Made by a program: the position numbers and the translations under genes. The notes beneath the pieces were generated by a model. It was given only the letters and a program-made list of their open reading frames with translations. It was not told the DNA's origin and searched no databases. This document shows positions 1 through 8,716 of a stretch of DNA of 64,000 bases, in pieces. This stretch comes from Paenibacillus oceani (lineage in GTDB: Bacteria > Bacillota > Bacilli > Paenibacillales > NBRC-103111), in assembly GCF_014705615.1 (NCBI RefSeq), contig NZ_JACXJA010000007.1, forward strand, positions 124,001 through 188,000. The letters are read 5' to 3'. Each line of letters starts with the position of its first letter. Position 1 is the first letter of the stretch.

Positions 1-498
1 GGCTCTCTCGGGGCGAGAGCGATCAACGAGGCGGTCCGGAGCGGACTCAGCCGGCTGCTCGAGACGTTTCAGATCGTACATCTGTGCGGCAAAGGCCATG
101 CGGACCCGCAGCTGAACGGCGTCCGCGGCTACCGGCAATTCGAATACGTGACGACCGAGCTGCCCGATCTGCTGGCCATGGCCGACGTTGTCGTATCCCG
201 TTCGGGCTCGACGTCCATCTTCGAATTTTTGTCGCTGCGCAAACCGATGCTGCTTGTTCCGCTGTCCAAAAACGCTTCCCGGGGCGACCAGATCCTCAAC
301 GCGGAATCGTTCCGCAGCCAAGGCTTCTCCGATGTGCTGGAGGAGGAGCAGCTAACGTCCGATACGCTGCTGGACGGCTTGCTTCGTCTCTATGAGCAGC
401 GGGAAACCTACATCAACCGGATGAACGCGTATTCCAATCAGGACAGCGTCATGCAAATCATCGCCCTGATCGAGCGGCTGTCCGAGGCCCGGAGCTGA
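1..498 (+). CDS. murG: MurG, UDP-GlcNAc:lipid I transferase (3' part only)
   Basis: The open frame runs in from the left edge and stops at 496-498, so only about the last 165 residues are present. MurG adds GlcNAc from UDP-GlcNAc to lipid I at the inner face of the membrane to make lipid II. The visible part is the C-terminal nucleotide-sugar-binding half: it begins GSLGARAIN (the GGS-GA-loop of the family), continues with SRSGSTSIFEFL, then KPMLLVPLSKNASRGDQ, the loop that holds the UDP-GlcNAc donor. Next come murB and murA, the usual order in a Firmicute dcw cluster. The identification rests on these motifs and on position; the start codon lies outside the window. Confidence 0.93.
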   Translation, partial: GSLGARAINEAVRSGLSRLLETFQIVHLCGKGHADPQLNGVRGYRQFEYVTTELPDLLAMADVVVSRSGSTSIFEFLSLRKPMLLVPLSKNASRGDQILNAESFRSQGFSDVLEEEQLTSDTLLDGLLRLYEQRETYINRMNAYSNQDSVMQIIALIERLSEARS

Positions 499-748
499 CC
501 GCGATGCTTGCTCCGCAGCCGCGCCCCGCTTATCCGCGCCCGCACAGATGGGCGTTTGTCACACATCCGGCCCTCTTACATACTATACACTATAACCGTG
601 ACAGACACCGGGATACCGCTATATGCACGATGCGGAAACATAACCGTATTTTCTCGAAGTGTTCGGACCTTAGGGCGTACCCGCGTCTGCAGACGTTCGA
701 CGTTCGTTCAGGCAGGTCCCAAGGCGTTCCCGTGAAGGAGGTTCACCC

Positions 749-1654
749 ATGCTGCAGGTAATCCAAGATTTGCAGGCTGCACAAGTAGGCGAAGTGATGC
801 AAAACGAACCGCTCGCTGACTACACGACCTGGAAGATCGGCGGTCCCGCCGACGTTCTGGTCGTACCGAACGGCAAAGAGGAGCTGGCTGAGACGATGCG
901 CATCCTGCATCGGCACGGCGAATCGTTTATGACGATCGGCCGCGGCTCCAATATGCTCGTATCCGACAAAGGCGTACGCGGCTTCGTGATCAAGCTCGGC
1001 AAAGGTCTCGACCAGATCCGGTTCGATGATCAGGTTGTTACGGCCGGCGGAGCTGTGTCACTCATCCCCTTGTGCGTTAAGGTCGGCAGAGAAGGACTTA
1101 CCGGGCTGGAATTCGCAGGGGGCATTCCAGGCACTGTGGGCGGAGCCGTCTACATGAACGCCGGGGCTCACGGTTCGGATATGTCACGTATTCTCAAAGA
1201 AGCCGAAATTGTACTGGAAACCGGAGAGACGATACGCCTGCGTAACGATGAGATGGAGTTTGGATACCGGCATTCGCTGCTCCACAGGCGGCCCGGGATC
1301 GTGACGGAAGCCGTCCTGGAACTAAAGCACGGAGACCGGAAAGAAATTTCCGCCGCTATGGCATCCAACAAAGCCCGCCGCATTCATACCCAGCCGCTGA
1401 CGCTTGCGACGGCCGGGAGCACGTTCCGCAATCCGGAGGGGACGTTTGCCGCGAAGCTGATTGAGGAGGCCGGGCTGAAAGGCTACCGTGTAGGCGGGGC
1501 GGAAGTGTCACCGCAACATGCCAACTTCATCATCAACACCGGAGGCGCGACGGCGAATGATGTATTGCAACTGATGGACCATATACGAAGCACTGTACTC
1601 GGAAAGTTCGGCGTCACCCTAGTGCCGGAAGTATGGATCGCAGGGGAAAAGTAA
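749..1654 (+). CDS. murB: MurB, UDP-N-acetylenolpyruvoylglucosamine reductase
   Basis: The 301-residue protein is an FAD enzyme that reduces UDP-GlcNAc-enolpyruvate to UDP-MurNAc with NADPH, the second committed step of peptidoglycan synthesis in the cytoplasm. The FAD-binding part shows GRGSN near residue 65 and the GGIPGTVGGAVYMNAGA loop near residue 120. The C-terminal domain has the AGSTFRNP motif with the proton-donating serine, and PEVWIAG with the catalytic glutamate close to the end. It is of the short type found in Gram-positive bacteria. The ATG at 749 is preceded by AAGGAGGT at 735-742. About 250 bp separate it from murG, with no reading frame I can support; murA follows 54 bp downstream. 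Confidence 0.97.
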   Translation: MLQVIQDLQAAQVGEVMQNEPLADYTTWKIGGPADVLVVPNGKEELAETMRILHRHGESFMTIGRGSNMLVSDKGVRGFVIKLGKGLDQIRFDDQVVTAGGAVSLIPLCVKVGREGLTGLEFAGGIPGTVGGAVYMNAGAHGSDMSRILKEAEIVLETGETIRLRNDEMEFGYRHSLLHRRPGIVTEAVLELKHGDRKEISAAMASNKARRIHTQPLTLATAGSTFRNPEGTFAAKLIEEAGLKGYRVGGAEVSPQHANFIINTGGATANDVLQLMDHIRSTVLGKFGVTLVPEVWIAGEK

Positions 1655-1708
1655 CGCTGGTTATTCCGGTTCCCGGCTTGCAAGGCAGGCTTTCGGGAGG
1701 GTATAACA

Positions 1709-2986
1709 TTGGAGAAGCTGGTTATCGAAGGCGGGAAGCCCTTGTCCGGCAATGTCCGGATTCACGGCGCCAAAAACGCTGCGCTGCCGATCCTCGCGGC
1801 ATGTACGATGGCGGAAGGCGTTCACCGGATCGGAAACGTGCCGGATCTGCTCGATATTCATGTCATGCTGGACATTTTGCGCGCACTCGGCTGCAAGGCG
1901 GAGCTGAAGGACGATGTCGTTTCGCTGGAAACGTCTTCGGCCCAGTCGTCGCATATTCCCGAGGAATTAATGCGCCAGATGCGGTCATCGATCTTTTTGA
2001 TGGGGCCGCTGCTCAGCAGGTTCGGCCATGTGCAAGTGTATCAGCCGGGAGGCTGCGCCATCGGGGAACGCAAGATCGACTTGCATCTGAAGGGCCTGCA
2101 GGCGCTTGGAGCGAAAATCGAAGAGTCGGGAAATACGATCAAGTGCAGCGTAGACCGGCTTAGAGGAACCGATATTACGCTCGATTTCCCAAGCGTCGGG
2201 GCGACGGAAAACATCATGATGGCTGCGGCTTTGGCGGAAGGCGTTACGACGATTTCCAATGCGGCGCGCGAGCCGGAGATTCAAGATCTGCAAAACTTTT
2301 TGAACGCCATGGGAGCCAAAATGATCGGTGCCGGCACGGACACGATAACGATCGAAGGAGTGGAGCGGCTTACGCCCCGGGCTTACCGGGTCATTCCGGA
2401 CCGGATCGTAACGGGCACGCTGATGGTCGCAGCTGCGGCAACGCGGGGCAGTGTCACTTTGGAGAACGTGTGTCCGGCTCACCTGACTTCGGTCATTCAC
2501 GTCCTTAAGCGCGCGGGTGTTCAAATCGTCGCTAGCGATGATATAATACACGTAAGCAATTCTTCCAGACCGCGAGCCGTCGAACGAATCGTAACTTCGC
2601 CTCACCCGTCGTTCCCTACTGATCTTCAGGCGCAGTTGATGGTGCTCCTGGCGCTTGCCGACGGAATCAGCGTCGTTAAGGAGACGGTGTTCGAAGGCCG
2701 CTTCAAGCACGTCGACGAGCTTTCCCGCATGGGCGCCGATGTGCGGGTCGATCTGAACAGCGCTTTTATTCGCGGGGTACCGCGATTGTATGGGGCGACG
2801 GTCGAAGCGACCGACTTGCGCGCCGGAGCCGCGCTCGTGATTGCCGGCCTGGCGGCGGCTGGCACGACCATCGTCGAGCAGATTCATCATATCGACCGCG
2901 GATACGACCAGATCGAGATCATGTTCAGCAGGCTCGGAGCGAAGATCGAACGTTTCAGCCCTGTACGTCATTTGAAAGTTCCATAA
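1709..2986 (+). CDS. murA: MurA, UDP-GlcNAc 1-carboxyvinyltransferase
   Basis: The 425-residue enzyme transfers enolpyruvate from PEP to UDP-GlcNAc, the first step of peptidoglycan precursor synthesis and the target of fosfomycin. It shows the KNAALP motif near residue 22 and [16 protein letters not shown] with the catalytic, fosfomycin-reactive cysteine near residue 117. The C-terminal half repeats the inverse alpha/beta barrel. The start is a TTG at 1709 behind GGGAGG at 1695-1700; no ATG is better placed. Many Firmicutes carry two murA paralogues, and this is the one in the dcw cluster. A short hairpin follows before divIB. Confidence 0.97.
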   Translation: MEKLVIEGGKPLSGNVRIHGAKNAALPILAACTMAEGVHRIGNVPDLLDIHVMLDILRALGCKAELKDDVVSLETSSAQSSHIPEELMRQMRSSIFLMGPLLSRFGHVQVYQPGGCAIGERKIDLHLKGLQALGAKIEESGNTIKCSVDRLRGTDITLDFPSVGATENIMMAAALAEGVTTISNAAREPEIQDLQNFLNAMGAKMIGAGTDTITIEGVERLTPRAYRVIPDRIVTGTLMVAAAATRGSVTLENVCPAHLTSVIHVLKRAGVQIVASDDIIHVSNSSRPRAVERIVTSPHPSFPTDLQAQLMVLLALADGISVVKETVFEGRFKHVDELSRMGADVRVDLNSAFIRGVPRLYGATVEATDLRAGAALVIAGLAAAGTTIVEQIHHIDRGYDQIEIMFSRLGAKIERFSPVRHLKVP

Positions 2987-3010
2987 GCCGTTTGCGGCAT
3001 CGCCAGAAGC

Positions 3011-3034
3011 TCCCCTTCTCCTACAGGAAGGGGA
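3011..3034 (+). terminator. Hairpin between murA and divIB
   Basis: TCCCCTTC at 3011-3018 pairs perfectly with GAAGGGGA at 3027-3034 around an 8-nt loop. No U-run follows, so it is more likely a processing or attenuation hairpin than a full terminator; divIB begins 48 bp later. Confidence 0.45.
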
Positions 3035-3082
3035 TGAACGGCGTTTTAACGTTTTTGCGCGTTACGATCGGAGGTTTTCGAT

Positions 3083-3925
3083 TTGCAGGAAAGAATGCCC
3101 GTACTGCGGGAAGAGAAGCGGAGGCCCCGCAGCAGCCGGAAGCTGATCGTTTTTTTGGTGCTGCTGTTTATCTCGCTGTTGGCCGTGCTGTTTTTCCGTT
3201 CGTCTCTCAGCAAGATCGCCCAGATCGAGATTACCGGCAATTTGGCCCTGACGACCGAAGAAATCGGACAAGTGCTCAGCATATCGGTCGGAGACAACTT
3301 TTTTCCGTTCCGTTCGGCTAGCGTCGAAGCTCGCGTGCGCCAGCTGCAGGCCGTCGAGAACGTGGCCGTGAGCAAAAAGTTTCCGGGGCTGGTGCGAGTG
3401 GCAGTCGAGGAATATCCTCGCGTCGCTTTCCAGATCAATTCGTCGGGCGGTAAAGACATGCTGCTGTCCAACGGCCTGGCCATTCCCGTGAACGACCCCG
3501 GTGTCGTGGTGGACAAGCCGATCTTGTCCGGTTGGAGCGACAGCGACCCGTGGAAGGCGAAGCTGACGGAGACGCTCCGGCGTTTATCGGACAAGACGCT
3601 CGCCGAAATATCCGAAATCAAGCCTTCCCCTACCAAAACCTACGAAGATAAAATTAAAATGTACACCCGCTCCCAATTCGAAGTTTATACGACGATCACC
3701 TACTTGCCGGACAAAATCCAATACCTCGACGAGATGATCGAGCAGGTGGCGGAGAAGGACGTATCTTCCGGCGTGTTCGAACTTTTGGAAGCCAATACCC
3801 ATATTCCGTTCGACATGTACTACACCCAGCCGCAGGACCCCGCCAAAGAGGCGGACAAGAAAAGCGGTTCCGCGTCAAATACGACAAAAAACGATACCAA
3901 AGATCCCCAGAAAAAAGGAAACTGA
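3083..3925 (+). CDS. divIB: DivIB/FtsQ, POTRA-domain cell-division protein
   Basis: The 280-residue bitopic membrane protein belongs to the DivIB/FtsQ family, which joins FtsL and DivIC in the septal complex that activates the FtsW/FtsI synthase. It has a short basic cytoplasmic tail (about 28 residues), one membrane segment (LIVFLVLLFISLLAVLFF, about residues 29-46), and then a POTRA-type domain starting at IEITGNLALTTEEIG and running through the beta domain. The C-terminal tail, about the last 30 residues, is low-complexity and rich in K, D, S and N. The start is a TTG at 3083 with GGAGG at 3070-3074. It lies directly between murA and ftsA, as expected in this cluster. Confidence 0.92.
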   Translation: MQERMPVLREEKRRPRSSRKLIVFLVLLFISLLAVLFFRSSLSKIAQIEITGNLALTTEEIGQVLSISVGDNFFPFRSASVEARVRQLQAVENVAVSKKFPGLVRVAVEEYPRVAFQINSSGGKDMLLSNGLAIPVNDPGVVVDKPILSGWSDSDPWKAKLTETLRRLSDKTLAEISEIKPSPTKTYEDKIKMYTRSQFEVYTTITYLPDKIQYLDEMIEQVAEKDVSSGVFELLEANTHIPFDMYYTQPQDPAKEADKKSGSASNTTKNDTKDPQKKGN

Positions 3926-3937
3926 ACCGAATACTAT

Positions 3938-3966
3938 GTCAGGGGGCGAACAGTCGCCTCCTCTTT
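3938..3966 (+). terminator. Stem-loop after divIB
   Basis: AGGGGGCGA and TCGCCTCCT pair over 9 bp, with one G-U, around a 4-nt loop, followed by CTTTTCC. It probably ends or attenuates the mur-divIB transcript ahead of a separate ftsAZ promoter. Confidence 0.5.
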
Positions 3967-4167
3967 TCCGTTTGGTTAAGGGTACGTTACATATTTACCT
4001 GTATCTGGATGGCGTTCCGGCGGCTTGATTGCATCTAAAAAAGAACTACTCTTTCCTATTAAAAAATGGTAGAATTGTAGTTATGGGATCTACCAGCCAC
4101 TCGATTTTTCACTCTTAAATTGGAAATAATTGATACGCCCGAATCCTCATAAAAAATTGTTGAAAAA

Positions 4168-4194
4168 AGAGGGAAACTATAAACCGTGTGGAAT
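4168..4194 (+). promoter_or_regulatory. Putative sigma-H promoter of ftsAZ
   Basis: AGAGGGAAA at 4168-4176 and GTGGAAT at 4188-4194 are separated by 11 nt. Both match the sigma-H consensus (RnAGGAwWW, 11-12 nt, RnnGAAT) with one mismatch in the -35. In Bacillus subtilis ftsAZ has a sigma-H-dependent promoter used at the onset of sporulation, so position and sequence agree. The rest of the 330-bp gap between divIB and ftsA is AT-rich, with no supported gene. Confidence 0.55.
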
Positions 4195-4255
4195 ATGTAC
4201 AAAGGTGTTTTTTGCGACACCGACATTTATCTGAATTGCTGGGAGGTGCCACGGG

Positions 4256-5506
4256 TTGAGCAGCAATGACATCATTGTGAGTTTGGACATTGGTACGTCC
4301 AAAGTGCGAGCGATTATCGGCGAAATGAACAACGGCGCCATTAATATAATCGGAGTTGGATCTGCCGACTCGGAGGGTATTCGTAAGGGTGCTATCGTGG
4401 ACATCGATCAGACCGTCCATTCGATACGGAGCGCAATTGATCATGCAGAGCGTATGGTAGGGATTCAAATTTCGGAAGTGTATGTCGGCATAGCCGGTAA
4501 TCATATCGCTTTACAGTCGAGTCACGGGGTAGTAGCCGTGTCGAACGAAGACCGGGAGATTGGCGAGGAAGATATCGAGCGGGTGCTGCAAGCCGCAAAG
4601 GTTATCGCGCTTCCTCCGGAGCGGGAAATTATTGGCGTTGTGCCGAATCAGTACGTAGTTGACGGTTTGGAGGGAATTCAAGACCCCAGAGGGATGATAG
4701 GCGTCCGGCTCGAAGTCGAAGCGACGATTATAACCGGCACGAAGACATCCATACATAATTTGCTTCGCTGCGTAGAGAAATCGGGACTGCGCGTTTCCGG
4801 CATCGTCCTCATGTCTCTGGCTTCGGGTCAGCTCTGCTTGTCCAAGGACGAGAAGACGGTGGGGACGCTGCTGGTCGACATCGGCGCAGGTGCTACGACG
4901 ATAGCGGTGTACGAGGAAGGCAGCCTTATCGCCACGTCCACCTTGCCGATCGGCGGAGAATATATTACAAACGATATCTCGATCGGACTTCGGACACAAC
5001 TCGACATTGCCGAGAAGATTAAGCTCAAGTTTGGCTGCGCCATCATCGACGACGCGGCAGCGGACCAAATTTTCAAGGTGAACCGGATGGGCAGCAACGT
5101 GGACAAAGAATATTCCCAGGTTGACTTGGCCCATATTATCGAACCCCGGGTTCAAGAGATTTTTCAGTTGATTCGTGCCGAGGCTCATCGTCTCGGTTAT
5201 GGGGAAGCGCCGGGAGGTTACGTACTGACCGGCGGTGCCGTGTCGATGCCGGGTGTGCTGGAGATCGCACAGATGGAGCTCGAGAACTCGGTCCGCATGG
5301 CGGTGCCCGATTTTATCGGGGTTCGCGATCCGGCTTACATGAGCGGAGTCGGCATCATTCATTACGTTTCCAAGTTCGCGCGCCAGCGTCCGAGCACGGC
5401 AACCGTCAAGAAGCTTCCGGCCGTGAGCAAAAAATCGTCGTCTGCCAAAGAAGGGAAGCCCGGGCTGTTCGAACGGATTAAAAATTATTTGAGCGAATTT
5501 ATTTAA
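4256..5506 (+). CDS. ftsA: FtsA, actin-like membrane tether of FtsZ
   Basis: FtsA (416 residues) is an actin-fold ATPase that polymerises and anchors FtsZ filaments to the membrane through a C-terminal amphipathic helix. Near the N-terminus it has the first phosphate loop, SLDIGTSKVRAIIGE (residues 9-23). In the middle are the second phosphate motif LLVDIGAGATTIAV and the adenosine motif YVLTGGAVSMPGV. The end, GLFERIKNYLSEFI, forms the amphipathic membrane-targeting helix. The start is a TTG at 4256 just after GGGAGGTG; no upstream ATG is in frame. ftsZ follows within 50 bp, so the two form an operon. Confidence 0.97.
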   Translation: MSSNDIIVSLDIGTSKVRAIIGEMNNGAINIIGVGSADSEGIRKGAIVDIDQTVHSIRSAIDHAERMVGIQISEVYVGIAGNHIALQSSHGVVAVSNEDREIGEEDIERVLQAAKVIALPPEREIIGVVPNQYVVDGLEGIQDPRGMIGVRLEVEATIITGTKTSIHNLLRCVEKSGLRVSGIVLMSLASGQLCLSKDEKTVGTLLVDIGAGATTIAVYEEGSLIATSTLPIGGEYITNDISIGLRTQLDIAEKIKLKFGCAIIDDAAADQIFKVNRMGSNVDKEYSQVDLAHIIEPRVQEIFQLIRAEAHRLGYGEAPGGYVLTGGAVSMPGVLEIAQMELENSVRMAVPDFIGVRDPAYMSGVGIIHYVSKFARQRPSTATVKKLPAVSKKSSSAKEGKPGLFERIKNYLSEFI

Positions 5507-5554
5507 ACTCTCGCGGCAAACGAACACAAGCAATTGAGGGAGGATAACACTTGT

Positions 5555-6688
5555 ATGTTTGAAATCGATTTGGGTAACGAATCGCTTGCGCAGATCAAGG
5601 TAATCGGCGTAGGCGGCGGCGGGAGCAATGCAGTAAACCGGATGATCGAATTCGGCCTGAAGGGCGTAGAATTTATAACGGCCAATACGGATGCTCAAGC
5701 TTTGCAGACGGCGAAGTCCGATACAAAGGTGCAGCTTGGCGAGAAGCTGACTCGCGGTCTTGGTGCAGGCGCCAATCCGGATGTAGGCAAAAAAGCGGCT
5801 GAGGAATCCCGTGAGGTTCTTGTAAATGCGCTTCGCGGCGCAGATATGGTGTTCGTAACTGCCGGAATGGGCGGAGGAACCGGTACTGGTGCCGCTCCGG
5901 TTATTGCTGAGATTGCCAAAGAATGCGGAGCACTGACCGTAGGCGTTGTTACGCGTCCGTTTACGTTCGAAGGACGCAAACGTTCCGCACAAGCCGAGCA
6001 AGGCATTAATGCTTTGAAGGAAAAGGTAGATACGCTGATTGTCATTCCAAATGACCGGCTGCTCGAAATTATCGATAAAAAGACACCGATGCTGGAAGCG
6101 TTCCGCGAAGCGGACAACGTCCTCCGTCAAGGGGTCAAAGGGATCTCGGATTTGATCGCTGTTCCCGGTATGATCAACCTAGACTTTGCTGATGTCAAAA
6201 CGATTATGACCGAACGCGGCTCTGCGCTGATGGGAATCGGCGTCGCTACCGGAGAAAATCGCGCTGCCGAAGCGGCAAAAAAGGCTATTATGAGCCCGCT
6301 TCTTGAAACATCGATCGACGGTGCGCACGGCGTTCTGATGAACATTACCGGCGGAGTGAACTTGAGCTTGTATGAAGTAAACGAAGCGGCGGATATTGTC
6401 GCCTCGGCATCCGACCCTGAGGTCAACATGATTTTCGGTGCAAGCATCGACGAAAAGCTGACGGACGAGATTATGGTAACCGTTATTGCCACCGGGTTCG
6501 AGCATAAGCCGGCGCAGATTCCACAGCAGCCGCAGCGGCGCCCAGGTCTTGGTGGAAGTGCGGAACAGCCGGCTGACAAATCGCAAGGAGGCCTTCGTCC
6601 GTTTGGAAGCGGCCAGCCTGCGGGCGACCAGCTCGACATTCCAACCTTTTTGCGCAACCGCGGGAAGAACAATCCTTCCGGCCGTTAA
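5555..6688 (+). CDS. ftsZ: FtsZ, tubulin-like division GTPase
   Basis: FtsZ (377 residues) assembles into the Z-ring. Near the N-terminus it has [13 protein letters not shown] and then the tubulin signature [14 protein letters not shown], with the T7-loop residues NLDFADV further on. A variable linker rich in Q, P and G leads to the conserved C-terminal peptide [10 protein letters not shown], which binds FtsA and SepF. I place the start at ATG 5555, 11 nt after GGGAGG (5538-5543). A TTG at 5534 is in frame but lies upstream of that Shine-Dalgarno and would add seven non-conserved residues. A strong terminator follows. Confidence 0.98.
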   Translation: MFEIDLGNESLAQIKVIGVGGGGSNAVNRMIEFGLKGVEFITANTDAQALQTAKSDTKVQLGEKLTRGLGAGANPDVGKKAAEESREVLVNALRGADMVFVTAGMGGGTGTGAAPVIAEIAKECGALTVGVVTRPFTFEGRKRSAQAEQGINALKEKVDTLIVIPNDRLLEIIDKKTPMLEAFREADNVLRQGVKGISDLIAVPGMINLDFADVKTIMTERGSALMGIGVATGENRAAEAAKKAIMSPLLETSIDGAHGVLMNITGGVNLSLYEVNEAADIVASASDPEVNMIFGASIDEKLTDEIMVTVIATGFEHKPAQIPQQPQRRPGLGGSAEQPADKSQGGLRPFGSGQPAGDQLDIPTFLRNRGKNNPSGR

Positions 6689-6740
6689 TCACAGCAGAGC
6701 CAGAGCACCTCATTCGCATACGATTCCCGTAAATACCCGG

Positions 6741-6765
6741 CCCGGCCTATATGGTCGGGTTTTTT
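6741..6765 (+). terminator. Terminator of ftsAZ
   Basis: CCCGGCC (6741-6747) pairs with GGTCGGG (6753-6759), with one G-U, and is followed by six T residues. It is a standard intrinsic terminator 50 bp after ftsZ. Confidence 0.88.
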
Positions 6766-6782
6766 GAGTTGACTATCCAGGA

Positions 6783-7120
6783 TGTTAAAGTTCCTCACTA
6801 CGGTAAAGGGGAGAAGGAGCTCCTTCCTTGTCGGGTAAGCAAGTATCACAAGTACGTTCATCACGGTTGGGTGGCCGTTTGGACTTTCTGCTCGGTTTCA
6901 AGAGGGGAAGGAACCAAATAGGGTCGGTTTGTACCCTTTATTTTGTCCTAAGCCTACTTGGATGGGGAAATAAGAGCGGTTCAGAGCTCCTAATATTCTC
7001 GAAAAAGGCGCAGACTCCACCAGTTGGCTGAAATAAGGGGGCAAACCGCCTCTATCCGTTCTAGTTTGTCGAAAAGATCGAAAATAGGAGGTGACAAAGT
7101 GACAAAGACTCCTATCTTGT
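6783..7120 (+). repeat. Dispersed modular intergenic repeat, copy A
   Basis: This stretch shares blocks with three other places in the window (about 10560, 42271 and 45360-45690 reversed). Copies A and C match from GTTAAAGTTCCTCAC / GATAAACTTCTTCAC onward, then at CTTGTCGGGT, at GGCC-TTTGGAC and TTCAAG. All four copies share modules such as AATAAGAGCGGTT, GCAAACCGCCTCTAT and AAAATAGGAGGTG with CTCCTAT. The last module is palindromic; in copy A it is enlarged by a short duplication (GTGACAAA). It lies in the 927-bp gap between ftsZ and spoIIGA. The short minus-strand frame across it is not convincing as a gene. Confidence 0.8.
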
Positions 7121-7435
7121 TCGTGCAGCTATATTTCAAGCTGCGCGGACCTCGAATATGAAAACGAGTGTCCTTACCAAGTGTCGTTACCACCTTGGGA
7201 GTACATGTGCCGGGATGAGTAATCCTGTGTTAAGTTGCAGAACAGTTCCCGATGATTTCTGAAATCTCGCTGCCTATTCCCATACCCTCGGTAAAAAACA
7301 CCATATTCCGCCATTCTTTCCTTGCCGCTGTGCAGGAAATTCGTTTTCTTGCGCGATTGGTCGTTTGATTATGTTGTTTTATAGTGTTATTTATTTTGTT
7401 TATGCGATAAAAGGGAGAAAACCTGCTCAAAAAAT

Positions 7436-7502
7436 TTCGCCAAAAAAAGACGCTTCGTCATGACAAGTTTAGACAGACTTTGAAATATGCTTACTATATA
7501 CT
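7436..7502 (+). promoter_or_regulatory. Putative Spo0A-controlled spoIIG promoter
   Basis: A good -10 (TATACT, 7497-7502) has no -35 at 17 nt but has TAGACA at 7470-7475, a 21-bp spacer. The spoIIG promoter of B. subtilis likewise has an over-long spacer and depends on Spo0A. TTCGCCA (7436-7442) and TTCGTCA (7454-7460) each differ by one base from the reverse Spo0A box TTCGACA and lie just upstream of the -35. The assignment is inferred from this arrangement and from the gene that follows. Confidence 0.5.
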
Positions 7503-7615
7503 GATTTCATGAATGGCAGATTCAACTGGAACCAGCCGCAGCTGCCCGGAGCGTACAGGCCTCCGGCGCTTCGATGCGGTGTTTCGTCGTCTTTGCAGCA
7601 GGCAGGGGGGAACCG

Positions 7616-8539
7616 ATGGTCGTTTATTTGGATCTGATCTTCCTTGTCAATTTCCTCATCGATGGTGCGATTCTGCTCGCAGCGGCCCGGATTCGTCATA
7701 TACGGCCGAGCTGGTGGAGAATTGCGGCATCGAGCGCGTTTGGCGCCTCGTACGTTGTGATGATGATGGTGCCCTCCTTATCTTTTATGTTTACGATCGT
7801 TTTGAAATGCTTATTTTCGTCGGCCATGATCGTAATCGCTTTCGGTTTCGGCGGACTGCAGACGTTTTTGCGGAATATGGGCGCTTTTTATGTGGTTAGT
7901 TTCGCTGTAGCGGGCGGGATGTTCGGCATTTATTATTTCCTCCAGTCGCCGGGGGAAGTGATGAACGGCATTCTTGTCACCCGCTCGGGCGGGCTTGCCC
8001 ACCGGGTCAATATCGGTTTCTTGTTCGTGGCACTTACGTTTATTCCGTTGTTGTGGCTGTTCCGGGCAGTATTTTTCGGCGCCAAGCGCAGGCGGGAGAT
8101 GACGCAATATTTGGCGAAAGTCAAAATCCGCATCGACGACTACGAATCGGTATGCACCGGATTGATCGATACGGGCAACCAGCTGTACGACCCGTTGACG
8201 CGCACGCCGGTTATGGTTATTGAAGCCACTCAGTGGAGCGATATGCTGCCCGAGTCGTGGATGGCCCGTATTCGTCAGTCGGAGGTGGACCAGCTTGTTG
8301 CGGGGATCGGGTCCGATTCGTTCGTCTGGCAGGATCGGCTCCGCCTTATTCCGTACCGGGGGGTGAACCGTGGAACGCAGTTTATGCTAGCTTTGAAGCC
8401 TGACAAGGTGGTGATTGTCCATAACGAAACGGAAATCGTAAACGAGCGGGTGCTTGTCGGCCTTGATGGCGGGAAGCTGTGCGCCGACGGATCGTACCAG
8501 GCAATCATCCACCCTACATTGGTGCAAATGGAAGCGTAG
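7616..8539 (+). CDS. spoIIGA: SpoIIGA, membrane protease that processes pro-sigma-E
   Basis: SpoIIGA is the sporulation aspartic protease that sits in the septal membrane and removes the pro-sequence of sigma-E after a SpoIIR signal from the forespore. The 307-residue product has five or so membrane segments in the first 155 residues (from YLDLIFLVNFLIDG) and a soluble C-terminal domain with LIDTGNQLYDP. Asp185 in DTG is the expected catalytic residue. The ATG at 7616 follows a GGGGGG run; the frame extends to 7574 but without a ribosome binding site. sigE, its substrate, is the next gene, 177 bp downstream. Confidence 0.95.
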   Translation: MVVYLDLIFLVNFLIDGAILLAAARIRHIRPSWWRIAASSAFGASYVVMMMVPSLSFMFTIVLKCLFSSAMIVIAFGFGGLQTFLRNMGAFYVVSFAVAGGMFGIYYFLQSPGEVMNGILVTRSGGLAHRVNIGFLFVALTFIPLLWLFRAVFFGAKRRREMTQYLAKVKIRIDDYESVCTGLIDTGNQLYDPLTRTPVMVIEATQWSDMLPESWMARIRQSEVDQLVAGIGSDSFVWQDRLRLIPYRGVNRGTQFMLALKPDKVVIVHNETEIVNERVLVGLDGGKLCADGSYQAIIHPTLVQMEA

Positions 8540-8609
8540 CGTTTACGTGTACGTAGAGAGAGGCTGGTTTTAAAATAAGGCGCACCCCCGAAACGATTGC
8601 GAGTAAGCC

Positions 8610-8700
8610 GGCTTTTCTATAAAAAGCCCGGAAGATGCTTACGAAGCTGGCTTTTCGTAGAAAAGCCCTTAACTTACAATTAAGCTTTTCACTGAAAAGC
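8610..8700 (+). repeat. Three successive GGCTTTTC/GAAAAGCC hairpins
   Basis: Three short inverted repeats follow one another at 35-39 nt spacing: GGCTTTT/AAAAGCC (8610-8628), GGCTTTTC/GAAAAGCC (8649-8667) and GCTTTTC/GAAAAGC (8684-8700). The last ends five bases before the AGGAGG of sigE. Loops are 3-5 nt. They fill the spoIIGA-sigE gap and none has a U-run of terminator type. Confidence 0.75.
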
Positions 8701-8716
8701 CTTCAGGAGGTATCCC

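Noticed and set aside
4511-6130. A 539-residue minus-strand open frame opposite ftsA and ftsZ
   Set aside because: It is the antisense shadow of two certain genes in GC-rich DNA, has no ribosome binding site or domain likeness, and is rich in H, R and N as expected from antisense translation.
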